Shown: in pieces, positions 25,887 to 33,515 of the stretch
How the letters are laid out: every line of letters starts with the position of its first letter
How positions within the stretch are numbered: position 1 is the stretch's first letter
Source of the DNA: an uncultured Muribaculaceae bacterium
GTDB taxonomy: Bacteria > Bacteroidota > Bacteroidia > Bacteroidales > Muribaculaceae
Assembly (NCBI GenBank): GCA_910584735.1
Contig: CAJUBM010000001.1
Span: 1 to 49,157, forward strand
DNA length: 49,157 bases
Reading direction: 5' to 3'
Translations under genes and position numbers: made by a program
The notes under the pieces: model-generated
Database searches by the model: none
Seen by the model: only the letters and a program-made list of their open reading frames with translations
What the model was told of the DNA's origin: nothing

Positions 25887-25965
25887 TCCGAGTATGTTAA
25901 AATAGATTAAAATAAATTCGGCGCTCTCATGTTGTTTCGCCGAACGGACTAACTTTGCAAAGTTA
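25885..25965 (+). promoter_or_regulatory. promoter region of ftsE-like gene with nested hairpin and palindromic -7 box
   Basis: TAACTTTG at 25950-25957 fits the -7 consensus and is part of the 16-bp perfect palindrome TAACTTTGCAAAGTTA (25950-25965), so both strands show a -7 box. Just upstream TTCGGCG (25917-25923) pairs with CGCCGAA (25938-25944), and AGTCCG (25885-25890) with CGGACT (25945-25950). The hairpin could terminate the preceding gene or act as an operator. A good -33 is not found. Confidence 0.45.
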
Positions 25966-26050
25966 TAGAGGAGAATACCTATAATTATAATAATTGTGGG
26001 TACCCATATAATTAATTATAGAGACTCGAAAACTATAGATACTCGCCATT

Positions 26051-26722
26051 TTGGGAAAAGTAGTAGAATATAAGGACGTCGAAGTGCTGCGTAAGGAACT
26101 CGTAGTGCTGAAACATGTTACGTTCGACCTTGAGGAGGGAGAGTTTGTCTACCTCATAGGGCGCGTAGGTTCGGGCAAGTCGAGCCTGATGAAATCCATG
26201 TATGCCGAGATTCCCCTGTTCTCGGGCCAGGCCGATGTGCTGGGGCGTGAACTCATAGGGATACGCCGCAAGGAGATACCTATGCTGCGCCGCGAGATAG
26301 GGATAGTGTTCCAGGATTTCCAGCTACTTACCGACCGTAACGTACAGCAGAATCTTCAGTTCGTCCTGGACGCTACCGGATGGCGCGACCGTCACGAGAA
26401 GGAGGACCGAATAGAGGAGTGTCTCAGGCAGGTGGGAATGGAGAATAAGTCTTATAAGATGCCCCATGAACTTTCCGGCGGCGAGCAGCAGCGTGTGGTC
26501 ATAGCCCGTGCGCTTCTCAACAGGCCGCGCCTTATCCTTGCCGATGAGCCGACCGGGAATCTCGACCCTGAGACGGGACACCAGATTTTCGAACTGCTCA
26601 GAGGGTGTGCCGCCGGAGGGACTGCCGTCATGATGGCTACCCACAATTTGGCATTGGTGGAGGAATATCCGGCACGTACCCTCCGTTGTGATAACAAGCA
26701 TCTCATATCGGAGGATGCCTGA
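26051..26722 (+). CDS. ftsE: FtsE-like ABC transporter ATP-binding protein
   Basis: The 223-residue ATPase contains Walker A GRVGSGKSS (about 37-45), Q-loop VFQDFQLLTD, signature LSGGEQQRVVIARAL, Walker B LILADEPTGNLD and the H-loop MATHNLAL. The subfamily resembles FtsE, which with FtsX controls septal peptidoglycan hydrolysis at the inner membrane. No ftsX is next to it, and macrolide- or lipoprotein-export ATPases (MacB/LolD) are close relatives, so the name is provisional. Translation appears to begin at a TTG at 26051, since no ATG lies at the conserved N-terminus. Aspartate kinase follows 59 bases downstream. Confidence 0.82.
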   Translation: MGKVVEYKDVEVLRKELVVLKHVTFDLEEGEFVYLIGRVGSGKSSLMKSMYAEIPLFSGQADVLGRELIGIRRKEIPMLRREIGIVFQDFQLLTDRNVQQNLQFVLDATGWRDRHEKEDRIEECLRQVGMENKSYKMPHELSGGEQQRVVIARALLNRPRLILADEPTGNLDPETGHQIFELLRGCAAGGTAVMMATHNLALVEEYPARTLRCDNKHLISEDA

Positions 26723-26781
26723 CTGCGCTTATGAATATCATCCAAAATTACAACTGATTCAATCCCGGTCGATTCGATAAA

Positions 26782-28101
26782 ATGAAGGTAATGAAATTCG
26801 GCGGCACCTCGGTGGGTTCAGCCGAACGTATCAAGAATGTGGCGTCACTTATAGTTGGACGCGGACAGAATATAGTGGTGCTGTCGGCCATGTCGGGCAC
26901 TACGAATACCCTTGTGGAGATTTCTGACTACCTGCGCCATCGCAATGTGAACGGCGCCAAGGAGGTGATAAATTCACTTGAGAAGAAATATCAGAAGACA
27001 ATCTCCCTGCTGTTCACCGATGTGGACTACCGTATGGAGGCCGACGAGGAAATCAGGGGTATCTTCTCGCACCTGAGGTCGCTTTGTCGAGAATCTTTCA
27101 ACGAGGAGGATGAGAAGGAGATTCTTGCGCAGGGTGAGATGATGTCTACCACTCTGATGTATCTCTACCTCCATCAGCAGGGAGTGAACGCCGGTTTCCT
27201 CCCGGCTCTTGACTTCATGCGGACGAATGAGAACTGCGAGGCTGACAGTGAATATATCCGTGAGCGGCTTGAAGCCCTTATGGAGGAGAATCCTGGTGCT
27301 GAACTATATGTAACTCAGGGATATATCTGCCGCAACTGCAATGGGAAGGTTGACAATCTGCAACGCGGAGGCTCGGATCTTACAGCTTCCTTGATAGGTG
27401 CCGCCGTGGTGGCATCGGAAATCGAGATATGGACCGATATAGACGGGATGCACAATAATGACCCGCGTTACGTGGAGAATACCTCCCCTGTAGCCGAACT
27501 GCATTTCGACGAGGCTGCCGAGCTTGCCTATTTCGGGGCAAAGATACTCCATCCTGCCTGTGTGCTCCCCGCCAAGGTTAACAATATCCCGGTGAGGCTT
27601 TTGAATACGATGGAGCCTGCGGCTCGCGGCACCCTTATCCATAATACCGACCGCTCACGTACAATCAAGGCTGTTGCCGCCAAGGACGGTATAATAGCCA
27701 TAAAGATAAAGTCCTCGCGTATGCTCCTGGCCTCGGTGTTCATGCACCGTGTGTTTGAGATTTTTGACAATTACCGTAAGCCGATAGATATGATAGCCAC
27801 CTCCGAGGTCGGGGTCACGGTGACGGTTGATTCCCATCTTAAACTCGAGCATATTCTTGACGAACTGAAAGAAATCGGAACCGTCAAGGTTGATGAGGAT
27901 ATGGCTATTATCTGTGTGGTCGGCGACCTGCATTGGCGTAACTGCGGCTTTGAGGCCGCTGCTCTTGACGCCTTGCGCGACATACCCGTGCGCATGGTCA
28001 GCTACGGCGGCTCGGACTGCAATATCTCCTTCTTGGTGTCGGCGGCTGACAAGGTGGCCGCCCTCAGGGCATTGCAAGAACGCCTGTTCCCGGCAGGTTG
28101 A
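26782..28101 (+). CDS. lysC: aspartate kinase
   Basis: This enzyme phosphorylates aspartate, the first step toward lysine, threonine, methionine and diaminopimelate. The 439-residue protein has the N-terminal KFGGTSVGS motif (residues 5-13), the amino-acid-kinase domain to about 290 (LSAMSGTTNTLVEIS, GGSDLTASLIGAA, EIWTDIDGMHNNDPR) and two C-terminal ACT domains (about 310-439) that normally give feedback control. No homoserine dehydrogenase is fused. Its TGA stop abuts the stop of trkA on the other strand (TGATCA at 28099-28104), with no room for a separate terminator. Confidence 0.96.
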   Translation: MKVMKFGGTSVGSAERIKNVASLIVGRGQNIVVLSAMSGTTNTLVEISDYLRHRNVNGAKEVINSLEKKYQKTISLLFTDVDYRMEADEEIRGIFSHLRSLCRESFNEEDEKEILAQGEMMSTTLMYLYLHQQGVNAGFLPALDFMRTNENCEADSEYIRERLEALMEENPGAELYVTQGYICRNCNGKVDNLQRGGSDLTASLIGAAVVASEIEIWTDIDGMHNNDPRYVENTSPVAELHFDEAAELAYFGAKILHPACVLPAKVNNIPVRLLNTMEPAARGTLIHNTDRSRTIKAVAAKDGIIAIKIKSSRMLLASVFMHRVFEIFDNYRKPIDMIATSEVGVTVTVDSHLKLEHILDELKEIGTVKVDEDMAIICVVGDLHWRNCGFEAAALDALRDIPVRMVSYGGSDCNISFLVSAADKVAALRALQERLFPAG

Positions 28102-28791
28102 TCAACCAAGCATACGGAATAGCGCTTTGAACTCGCGTGCTGTGCCGAACAATGTAAGGACGTCTCCCGGTTGCACTCGTTCGGCCGGAAGCGATTCGGG
28201 GCTGATAACCTGCAATTTGTTGCGGTCTATCCCAAGAATGTTTTCCGACATTGTCGGTCGGGCAGCTGTTATAAGCCGCAGGCCGTGGAGTGATGCAGGG
28301 AGTTCCGAGTATTTCATTTGAAAGAAATATTCAGGTGCCGGGCTCTGCATTATGTATGAATCGGAATCGACCCGCATACTTTCTACCTTTGTTCCCATTT
28401 CGATCTCGTTCACGAGGTCGAGGGCGGCGCGTTGCTCCGGGTTGAGGATGCGGTCGACTTTCAGGCCCTCAAGGATTGATTCATGCAGTTCGTCTATGGC
28501 CCGGGCGTAAATTTTTCGTACTCCCATACGCCTGAGCTGTCCCACTGTCTTGATACTTGCCCCGAAATTCTCCCCGATAGCCACTATGGTGAGGTCGATA
28601 TTCTTAAGCGGCAACACCGCCAGGGCGGCAGGGTCGGTAGAGTCGATTATGTAGGCGGTGGTGATATAGTCTTTTATGGCATCTACATTCGCGGCGCGCA
28701 CATCCGCTCCGATAACCTCGTTGCCGAGGTCGGTAAGATAACGGGCGAGGTTCGAGCCGTAGATTCCGAGGCCGATAATCAGATAGCGCAT
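28102..28791 (-). CDS. TrkA/KtrA-type potassium uptake regulatory subunit
   Basis: The 229-residue cytoplasmic protein has an N-terminal RCK/Rossmann domain: YLIIGLGIYGSNLARYL (about 3-19) is the nucleotide-binding glycine motif and NEVIGADV the acidic end of strand two. A C-terminal TrkA-C domain follows at about 145-229 (LHGLRLITAARPTMSENILGI ... PGDVLTLFGT). Single-RCK size matches KtrA rather than the double TrkA of E. coli. It binds and gates the membrane subunit encoded 18 bases upstream on the same strand. Confidence 0.92.
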   Translation of the reverse strand: MRYLIIGLGIYGSNLARYLTDLGNEVIGADVRAANVDAIKDYITTAYIIDSTDPAALAVLPLKNIDLTIVAIGENFGASIKTVGQLRRMGVRKIYARAIDELHESILEGLKVDRILNPEQRAALDLVNEIEMGTKVESMRVDSDSYIMQSPAPEYFFQMKYSELPASLHGLRLITAARPTMSENILGIDRNKLQVISPESLPAERVQPGDVLTLFGTAREFKALFRMLG

Positions 28792-28809
28792 GGTGGTAGG
28801 GGATGGTTT

Positions 28810-30675
28810 TTAGTTTATTATAATATTGCCTGATGGGTATCGCGCGGGGGAATCGCCGTCAGTGCCTGCCATACCCACTAAAAGTGACATCAGGCCCACA
28901 CGTCCGAAAAACATCGCGGCGGAAAGCAATCCTTTTGACGCCGGAGATAGTTCGGCGGTAATGCCCAAAGAACTTCCCACGGTAAAAAGAGCCGAAGCTG
29001 ATTCGTAGAGAAGCGGTTTCAGCGGAATGCCGGGCTCAATTGCCACGAGGATTGATGAGATAAGGAAATAGGAGAGAATAGACAGGCCGACAACGGCTTG
29101 TGCCATACGTATGGAACGTGGCGCTATGGTGCGGTTATAGACAGTCACACTGTTGCGCCCGGTGATTACCGATTTCAGGTTAAGCAGCATTGTGGCGAAA
29201 GTGTTCACCTTTATACCTCCGGCGGTCGACTGGGAAGCGCCTCCGATCCACATGAGGAATACGAACATGATTAGCGTGACGTTCATGAATCCTGCCGGAT
29301 TCATTGAACTGAAGCCCGATGAGCGTGGCACGCATGAGTTGAAAACGGACTGCACGATTTTCTCATAGAGGGTCATTCCGCTCATGGAGTTGTCGTGTTC
29401 GAACAGGAAGAAAAGCGAGGCACTTACCACTACAATCCAAAAGGATGCGGTCAGCACGATTTTTGTGTTAAGGTCGAACTGATGCACCTTCTGTATCGGA
29501 TGCGGGCGCCCGGTTATCCATAGAATCATTCTGCGCCATTTGCGACGTAATGTCTGCCAGAAGTTCATGAGTATCGGAAATCCTATCCCTCCGGCCAGAA
29601 TCAGAATGGAGGATATGATGTAGATTGACTGGTCGGAATGGAGCAGCAGCGGATTGGCGAGCCCTCCTTCAAGGTTGGAGAATCCGGCGTTACAAAATGC
29701 CGACAGGGCATGGAAACCTGCGAATATGATTTCATCCTCCAGGTCCATGTGCAGGGTGTCGTGGATAGAGAGAAATATGGCCACGGCTCCGATGGTCTCA
29801 ATCAAGAGAGTAAAGACCAGTATGTACAGCAGGGTAGGGAGCAGGGAGTTGATGGTCTTGGAATATACCATGTCTTTCACCATAAGCTGGCTGTATATAG
29901 AGGTATCGCCGCTGAAGAACATAGCGAAAAAGCATGTGAAGGTCATTATGCCAAGCCCACCGATTTGTATGAGCAGTGCGAGAATCAGCAGCCCGGCGGG
30001 AGTGAACGTCTGCGACAGTTCTACGGGACACAACCCCGTGATGCTTACTGCCGAGGTGGCGATGAACAATGAGTCGATGTAATCCAACGGGCGGAGTGTG
30101 CAGCGCGGCATCATCAGCAGGAACGACCCCGCTATTATCAGCACCAGAAAGCTCAGTGCCATGATAAGCGGCGGGTTCGTGCGGCGTCCCAGCATCTTCA
30201 TGATGCCGAAGCTCACGGCTGTCACGGAGTAGGCCGCGAGTATGGCGAATAGGAATTTGCGGCTGTATAGTATTGTTTCAAGAAACGGAATCCACGGATG
30301 TTCCGGGCGTGGGTATGCCAGAGGAAGCAGGGTGATGAGTACGCCGATGTCTACTATCCACTTGATAATCTTCGTCTGGCGCAGCGTAATGCGGAAATTA
30401 AGGACAAGATTGTAGATTATGTTCGTAAGGAATATAATCTGGCATCCACGGATAAGCAAAAGCAGTCCCCGCCATTCCCGTTGGGAGTGGTCAAATCCAA
30501 AGTAGACAGTCAGCCCGGTGATGCATGCCACTGCCGCCAGCAACGTCACCACCGAAAGCGCCTCGCTCACCCGGCGTATATACGCCATGGAATGGGTAGT
30601 GAAACGCAAATATGCGTGTTTGATTATGAGCCATCGGGCTCTTACGCGTTGCCAAAACGGGTGTCCTACAGGCAT
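28810..30675 (-). CDS. TrkH/KtrB-family potassium transporter membrane subunit
   Basis: The 621-residue protein carries the four pore-loop repeats of the superfamily of K+ transporters, seen as SAVSITGLCPVE, HALSAFCNAGFS, a segment with CVPRSSGFSSMN and ESASALFTVGSSLG. LIQIGGLGIMTF and GGIGFPILMNF are also family signatures. It has roughly 150 extra N-terminal residues with about five additional hydrophobic segments compared with the minimal KtrB core; this is known in Bacteroidota homologues. Its job is K+ uptake driven by a cation gradient, with the RCK subunit following. ATG at 30675 is used; a later Met at residue 29 is also possible. Confidence 0.92.
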   Translation of the reverse strand: MPVGHPFWQRVRARWLIIKHAYLRFTTHSMAYIRRVSEALSVVTLLAAVACITGLTVYFGFDHSQREWRGLLLLIRGCQIIFLTNIIYNLVLNFRITLRQTKIIKWIVDIGVLITLLPLAYPRPEHPWIPFLETILYSRKFLFAILAAYSVTAVSFGIMKMLGRRTNPPLIMALSFLVLIIAGSFLLMMPRCTLRPLDYIDSLFIATSAVSITGLCPVELSQTFTPAGLLILALLIQIGGLGIMTFTCFFAMFFSGDTSIYSQLMVKDMVYSKTINSLLPTLLYILVFTLLIETIGAVAIFLSIHDTLHMDLEDEIIFAGFHALSAFCNAGFSNLEGGLANPLLLHSDQSIYIISSILILAGGIGFPILMNFWQTLRRKWRRMILWITGRPHPIQKVHQFDLNTKIVLTASFWIVVVSASLFFLFEHDNSMSGMTLYEKIVQSVFNSCVPRSSGFSSMNPAGFMNVTLIMFVFLMWIGGASQSTAGGIKVNTFATMLLNLKSVITGRNSVTVYNRTIAPRSIRMAQAVVGLSILSYFLISSILVAIEPGIPLKPLLYESASALFTVGSSLGITAELSPASKGLLSAAMFFGRVGLMSLLVGMAGTDGDSPARYPSGNIIIN

Positions 30676-30732
30676 GCTTTTTCGTGGGCTGCGTTACGGT
30701 TAGGGGCCTTTTCCGGGTTTACTTATCGTGTG

Positions 30733-31581
30733 TCATCTGGCGGGAGCGAGTTCGAAACCGCAGTTCAGGCCATCGTATTGGTTGAGTAATGATGAGGCTG
30801 CCTGGAGCGATTTCTGACCGCTGACTTTTGCCACGGCATCAACAATCTTTATTAGTTTTGACACATCGAATGTTATTGTGACATTACGGCCTGCTTTCTC
30901 CACATGGGCTTTCATTTTACCTGTAGGAATCTTACCGAGAGCCATAAAGTTGAATAGGAACTCCCCGTTGGTTCCCTCGCTCTCGAGTTGGTAGGTTCCT
31001 TTCAGTGTGACGCGCGGGAGTTTGAACTGGAAGGTGCCGTCGCTGTTGAATGTAGCTTCCAGCCTGTCAATCCCGGCTTGTTTGTAATAAGGTTCGAGTT
31101 TGTCGTTGATGACCTTTGATGCAGCTGCGCCTCCCGCTTTCTGTAGGAAGTTGGAACTCTGGAAGGCGAAAGCCGGGCCTGAGTATTTCCAGTTCCCTAC
31201 CAGGTCTTTAGGGGTGACATTGCTGGACGAGATAAGTCCTTTTACTACATCGCCCAGGCCACCGAGGCCGGAAAGCCCAGACGAAGAACCTTCCGAGCCG
31301 GTAGATGATTCTGATGACGAACCGCCGAACAGCCCTCCTAACAGGGATCCGAGGCCGGATTTGTTACCCTGTTGTGACTGTGAGGATTCTGATGTTGACG
31401 TTGGTGATGATGACGTGTCTTGGTTTGTTGTTGACTGGCCTGAGCCGCCCTGCTGGCGCTCTTTGGCCGCGTTCGCTGCCTGTTGCAGCAGGTCTTTTAT
31501 ATCGGGAGTGGAGGATGCCTGGATTGCGGCGCCTCCCATCAGCATGGCGGCTGCCAGCGATAGTATTATTTTTTTCATCAA
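30733..31581 (-). CDS. DUF4923 family secreted protein
   Basis: The 282-residue protein has a signal peptide at about 1-22 (MMKKIILSLAAAMLMGGAAIQAS) and a low-complexity Ser/Gly/Gln-rich linker at about 40-110. The conserved domain starts near residue 123 with KDLVGNWKYSGPAFAFQSSNFLQKAGG and contains repeated beta-strand segments (FNSDGTFQFKLPRVTLKGTYQL, NVTITFDVSKLIKI) before the C-terminal LLNQYDGLNCGFEL. This matches my recollection of DUF4923, a lipocalin-like family of unknown function in Bacteroidales. It precedes trkH by 57 bases on the same strand; a shared role is not indicated. Confidence 0.8.
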   Translation of the reverse strand: MMKKIILSLAAAMLMGGAAIQASSTPDIKDLLQQAANAAKERQQGGSGQSTTNQDTSSSPTSTSESSQSQQGNKSGLGSLLGGLFGGSSSESSTGSEGSSSGLSGLGGLGDVVKGLISSSNVTPKDLVGNWKYSGPAFAFQSSNFLQKAGGAAASKVINDKLEPYYKQAGIDRLEATFNSDGTFQFKLPRVTLKGTYQLESEGTNGEFLFNFMALGKIPTGKMKAHVEKAGRNVTITFDVSKLIKIVDAVAKVSGQKSLQAASSLLNQYDGLNCGFELAPAR

Positions 31582-31603
31582 AACTAAATTATTGGTTTCT
31601 TTG

Positions 31604-31611
31604 CAAAATTA
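31604..31611 (-). promoter_or_regulatory. candidate -7 box for the DUF4923 gene
   Basis: The minus strand reads TAATTTTG 23 bases before the start codon at 31581. No clear -33 element at the usual spacing. Confidence 0.35.
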
Positions 31612-31670
31612 ACAAAAAACGGAGTAATATTGGCTGTGTATAAGTGTTAAAAACTTTAACATCCACGCGC

Positions 31671-31701
31671 TTTCTCCATAAGTTAAAAAGCACTAACTTT
31701 A
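31671..31701 (+). promoter_or_regulatory. weak promoter candidate for the four-gene surface cluster
   Basis: TTTC (31671-31674), 19 bases, then TAACTTTA (31694-31701); each element is one base off consensus. The leader to the preferred start at 31825 would be about 115 bases. Confidence 0.35.
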
Positions 31702-31824
31702 CAAAAATTTTTTGAAGCCGGAACATCGTTCGGATATTATCGGGACATTACGGTTTTCTGCAGGTAGTAATCTATTGAGCCCCAAGTGTATGGCCTTGTT
31801 GTCAACTATGGGTACAAACAGCAG

Positions 31825-32562
31825 ATGATAAAGAAGATATTATTGTTTCTATTCGCGGTCATGGCTTGCGGGATGCCTCATGCCAGTGCCCAGGTGGAAT
31901 TTAAACGAGGTCTTGAGCAGGTCAGTTTCATTCCGAAAGGGCAGTGGATCACGGGGGTCAGCGTCAGTTTCACCCAGTCAGACCAGGATAATTATCAGTT
32001 TCTCATTGTAGAAAATCTTTCGGGAGATGCCTATACATTCAAGGTAAGCCCTATGTTGATGTATGCGTTCCGCAATGATATGGCCGCAGGTGGCAAGTTT
32101 GCCTACAGCCGTACGCGCACGCGTCTTGACAATGCTGATATAGTGCTGGGAGGCGACAGCAACTTCAATGTCGACAACCTATACTCTATTTCGCAGGACT
32201 ACTCGGCGATGGCATGCTTCCGCAATTATTTCAGTCTCGGGCGCAGTCGCCGTTTTGGATTTTTCAACGAGGTGCAGCTGCAGGTAGGAGGCGGGGAGTC
32301 GAAAATCTGTAACGGTTCGGGGGTTGACCTTACCGGCACATTCGAGCGAACATGGAATGTAAACGTGGGTCTGGCGCCGGGAATGATAATGTTTCTCAAC
32401 AATTATTCGGCCATAGAGGTGAATGTCGGTGTGCTTGGTTTTAATTACTCCCATACAAAGGCCACTACCGACCAAATATATATCGCCAACCGGGAGGGGA
32501 AGTCGGCAAATTTCAAAATCAACCTGTTCTCCATCACTTTTGGTGTGGCGTTCTATCTATAA
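31825..32562 (+). CDS. secreted beta-rich protein, tandem paralogue 1
   Basis: I prefer the ATG at 31825 over the in-frame GTG at 31786, because it begins a good signal peptide (MIKKILLFLFAVMACGMPHASAQ), giving 245 residues. The mature part is alternating polar and aromatic, as in a small outer-membrane beta-barrel, and ends with ITFGVAFYL, a typical barrel terminus. It shares FIPKGQW, a DNYQ motif, a RNYFSLGR-RRFGFFNE stretch and the terminal NI(F/L)(S/N)I.FG segment with the next gene, so the two are duplicates. Function is unknown. It opens a four-gene plus-strand cluster. Confidence 0.75.
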   Translation: MIKKILLFLFAVMACGMPHASAQVEFKRGLEQVSFIPKGQWITGVSVSFTQSDQDNYQFLIVENLSGDAYTFKVSPMLMYAFRNDMAAGGKFAYSRTRTRLDNADIVLGGDSNFNVDNLYSISQDYSAMACFRNYFSLGRSRRFGFFNEVQLQVGGGESKICNGSGVDLTGTFERTWNVNVGLAPGMIMFLNNYSAIEVNVGVLGFNYSHTKATTDQIYIANREGKSANFKINLFSITFGVAFYL

Positions 32563-32573
32563 TCTCCTGAGAT

Positions 32574-33473
32574 ATGAATAGAAATATATTTATAACATTC
32601 ATAATCTGTCTGTGTGCTATATTCCCCTCACAGCGCGCTGCCGCCTCCGGAGATATAATGGAGCATATCCCCATAATAGGAGCGATGGCGCGGTCTCCGA
32701 AAATTGCCCTTGACAGCACGATAATGGATAATCCGGCTCTGAAAGAGACCGTGATAGTAGGGAGGGATACGGTGCCGGTGATACTCCCGCAAAAGAATTA
32801 CGGGCGTTACGACCGAGGGCTGTTCAACTATCTTTTCATACCGAAAGGGCAGTGGTCGTTCGGCCTTATGGCCTCTTATGGCGAGTTCAATACCGACAAC
32901 TACCAGGTGCTGTCGTTGCTTAAGAACCTTGATTTGAAGATTAAGGCATACTCGCTGCAACCGTCGGTTATGTATTTCTTCGACAACAACCAGGCTATAG
33001 GTCTGAAGTTCAACTATACCAGGATGTATGCCGACCTGCCGAACCTGAGCGTTGATTTTGACGGGAGCATCTCATTTGATTTGCAGAATATAAGTTATTA
33101 CTCCACATCGTACACCGCCTCTCTCGTATATCGGAACTATGTAGGTCTGGGACGCGAACGGCGCTTCGGCGTATTCAATGATGTTGATTTGAGTTTCGGC
33201 TCGGGTTCGTCACGTTTCAAACGTTATTACGGAGGCGAGTTGCGCGATACGCGCACCAACTCAATGACCGCATCGTTGAATTTCTCGCCCGGTGTATGTG
33301 TGTTCATAATGGACTATGTAAGTTTTAACATCTCTTTCGGCGTGTTCGGTATCAGGCTGCATCACGAGAAGCAGCTTACGGACGGTGTGGAGGAAGGTAG
33401 CCGCTTCTCATCGGGAGCGAATTTCCGGTTCAATATTTTCAATATCAATTTCGGTATGGCCGTATATATCTGA
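32574..33473 (+). CDS. secreted beta-rich protein, tandem paralogue 2
   Basis: The 299-residue protein starts 11 bases after its paralogue. A signal peptide is likely at about 1-24 (MNRNIFITFIICLCAIFPSQRAAA). It adds an N-terminal insert of about 50 residues (MEHIPIIGAMARSPKIALDS ... VIVGRDTVPVILPQ) not present in the first copy, then aligns through FIPKGQW, NTDNYQVLSLL, YRNYVGLGRERRFGVFND and FNINFGMAVYI. It is probably an outer-membrane barrel of the same family. No family name is recognised. Confidence 0.75.
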   Translation: MNRNIFITFIICLCAIFPSQRAAASGDIMEHIPIIGAMARSPKIALDSTIMDNPALKETVIVGRDTVPVILPQKNYGRYDRGLFNYLFIPKGQWSFGLMASYGEFNTDNYQVLSLLKNLDLKIKAYSLQPSVMYFFDNNQAIGLKFNYTRMYADLPNLSVDFDGSISFDLQNISYYSTSYTASLVYRNYVGLGRERRFGVFNDVDLSFGSGSSRFKRYYGGELRDTRTNSMTASLNFSPGVCVFIMDYVSFNISFGVFGIRLHHEKQLTDGVEEGSRFSSGANFRFNIFNINFGMAVYI

Positions 33474-33515
33474 TGATAATTATAGGGCGATACCAACAGA
33501 TCTGTATCCTTTAGG

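Noticed and set aside
25980..26030. Imperfect AT-rich symmetry around GGGTACCC upstream of the ftsE-like gene
   Set aside because: Only the eight central bases are perfectly symmetric; the rest is AT-rich sequence that matches by composition.
28096..28107. GGTTGATCAACC palindrome at the lysC/trkA junction
   Set aside because: It arises from two stop codons meeting as TGATCA with short symmetric flanks; it is too short to call a terminator or binding site.
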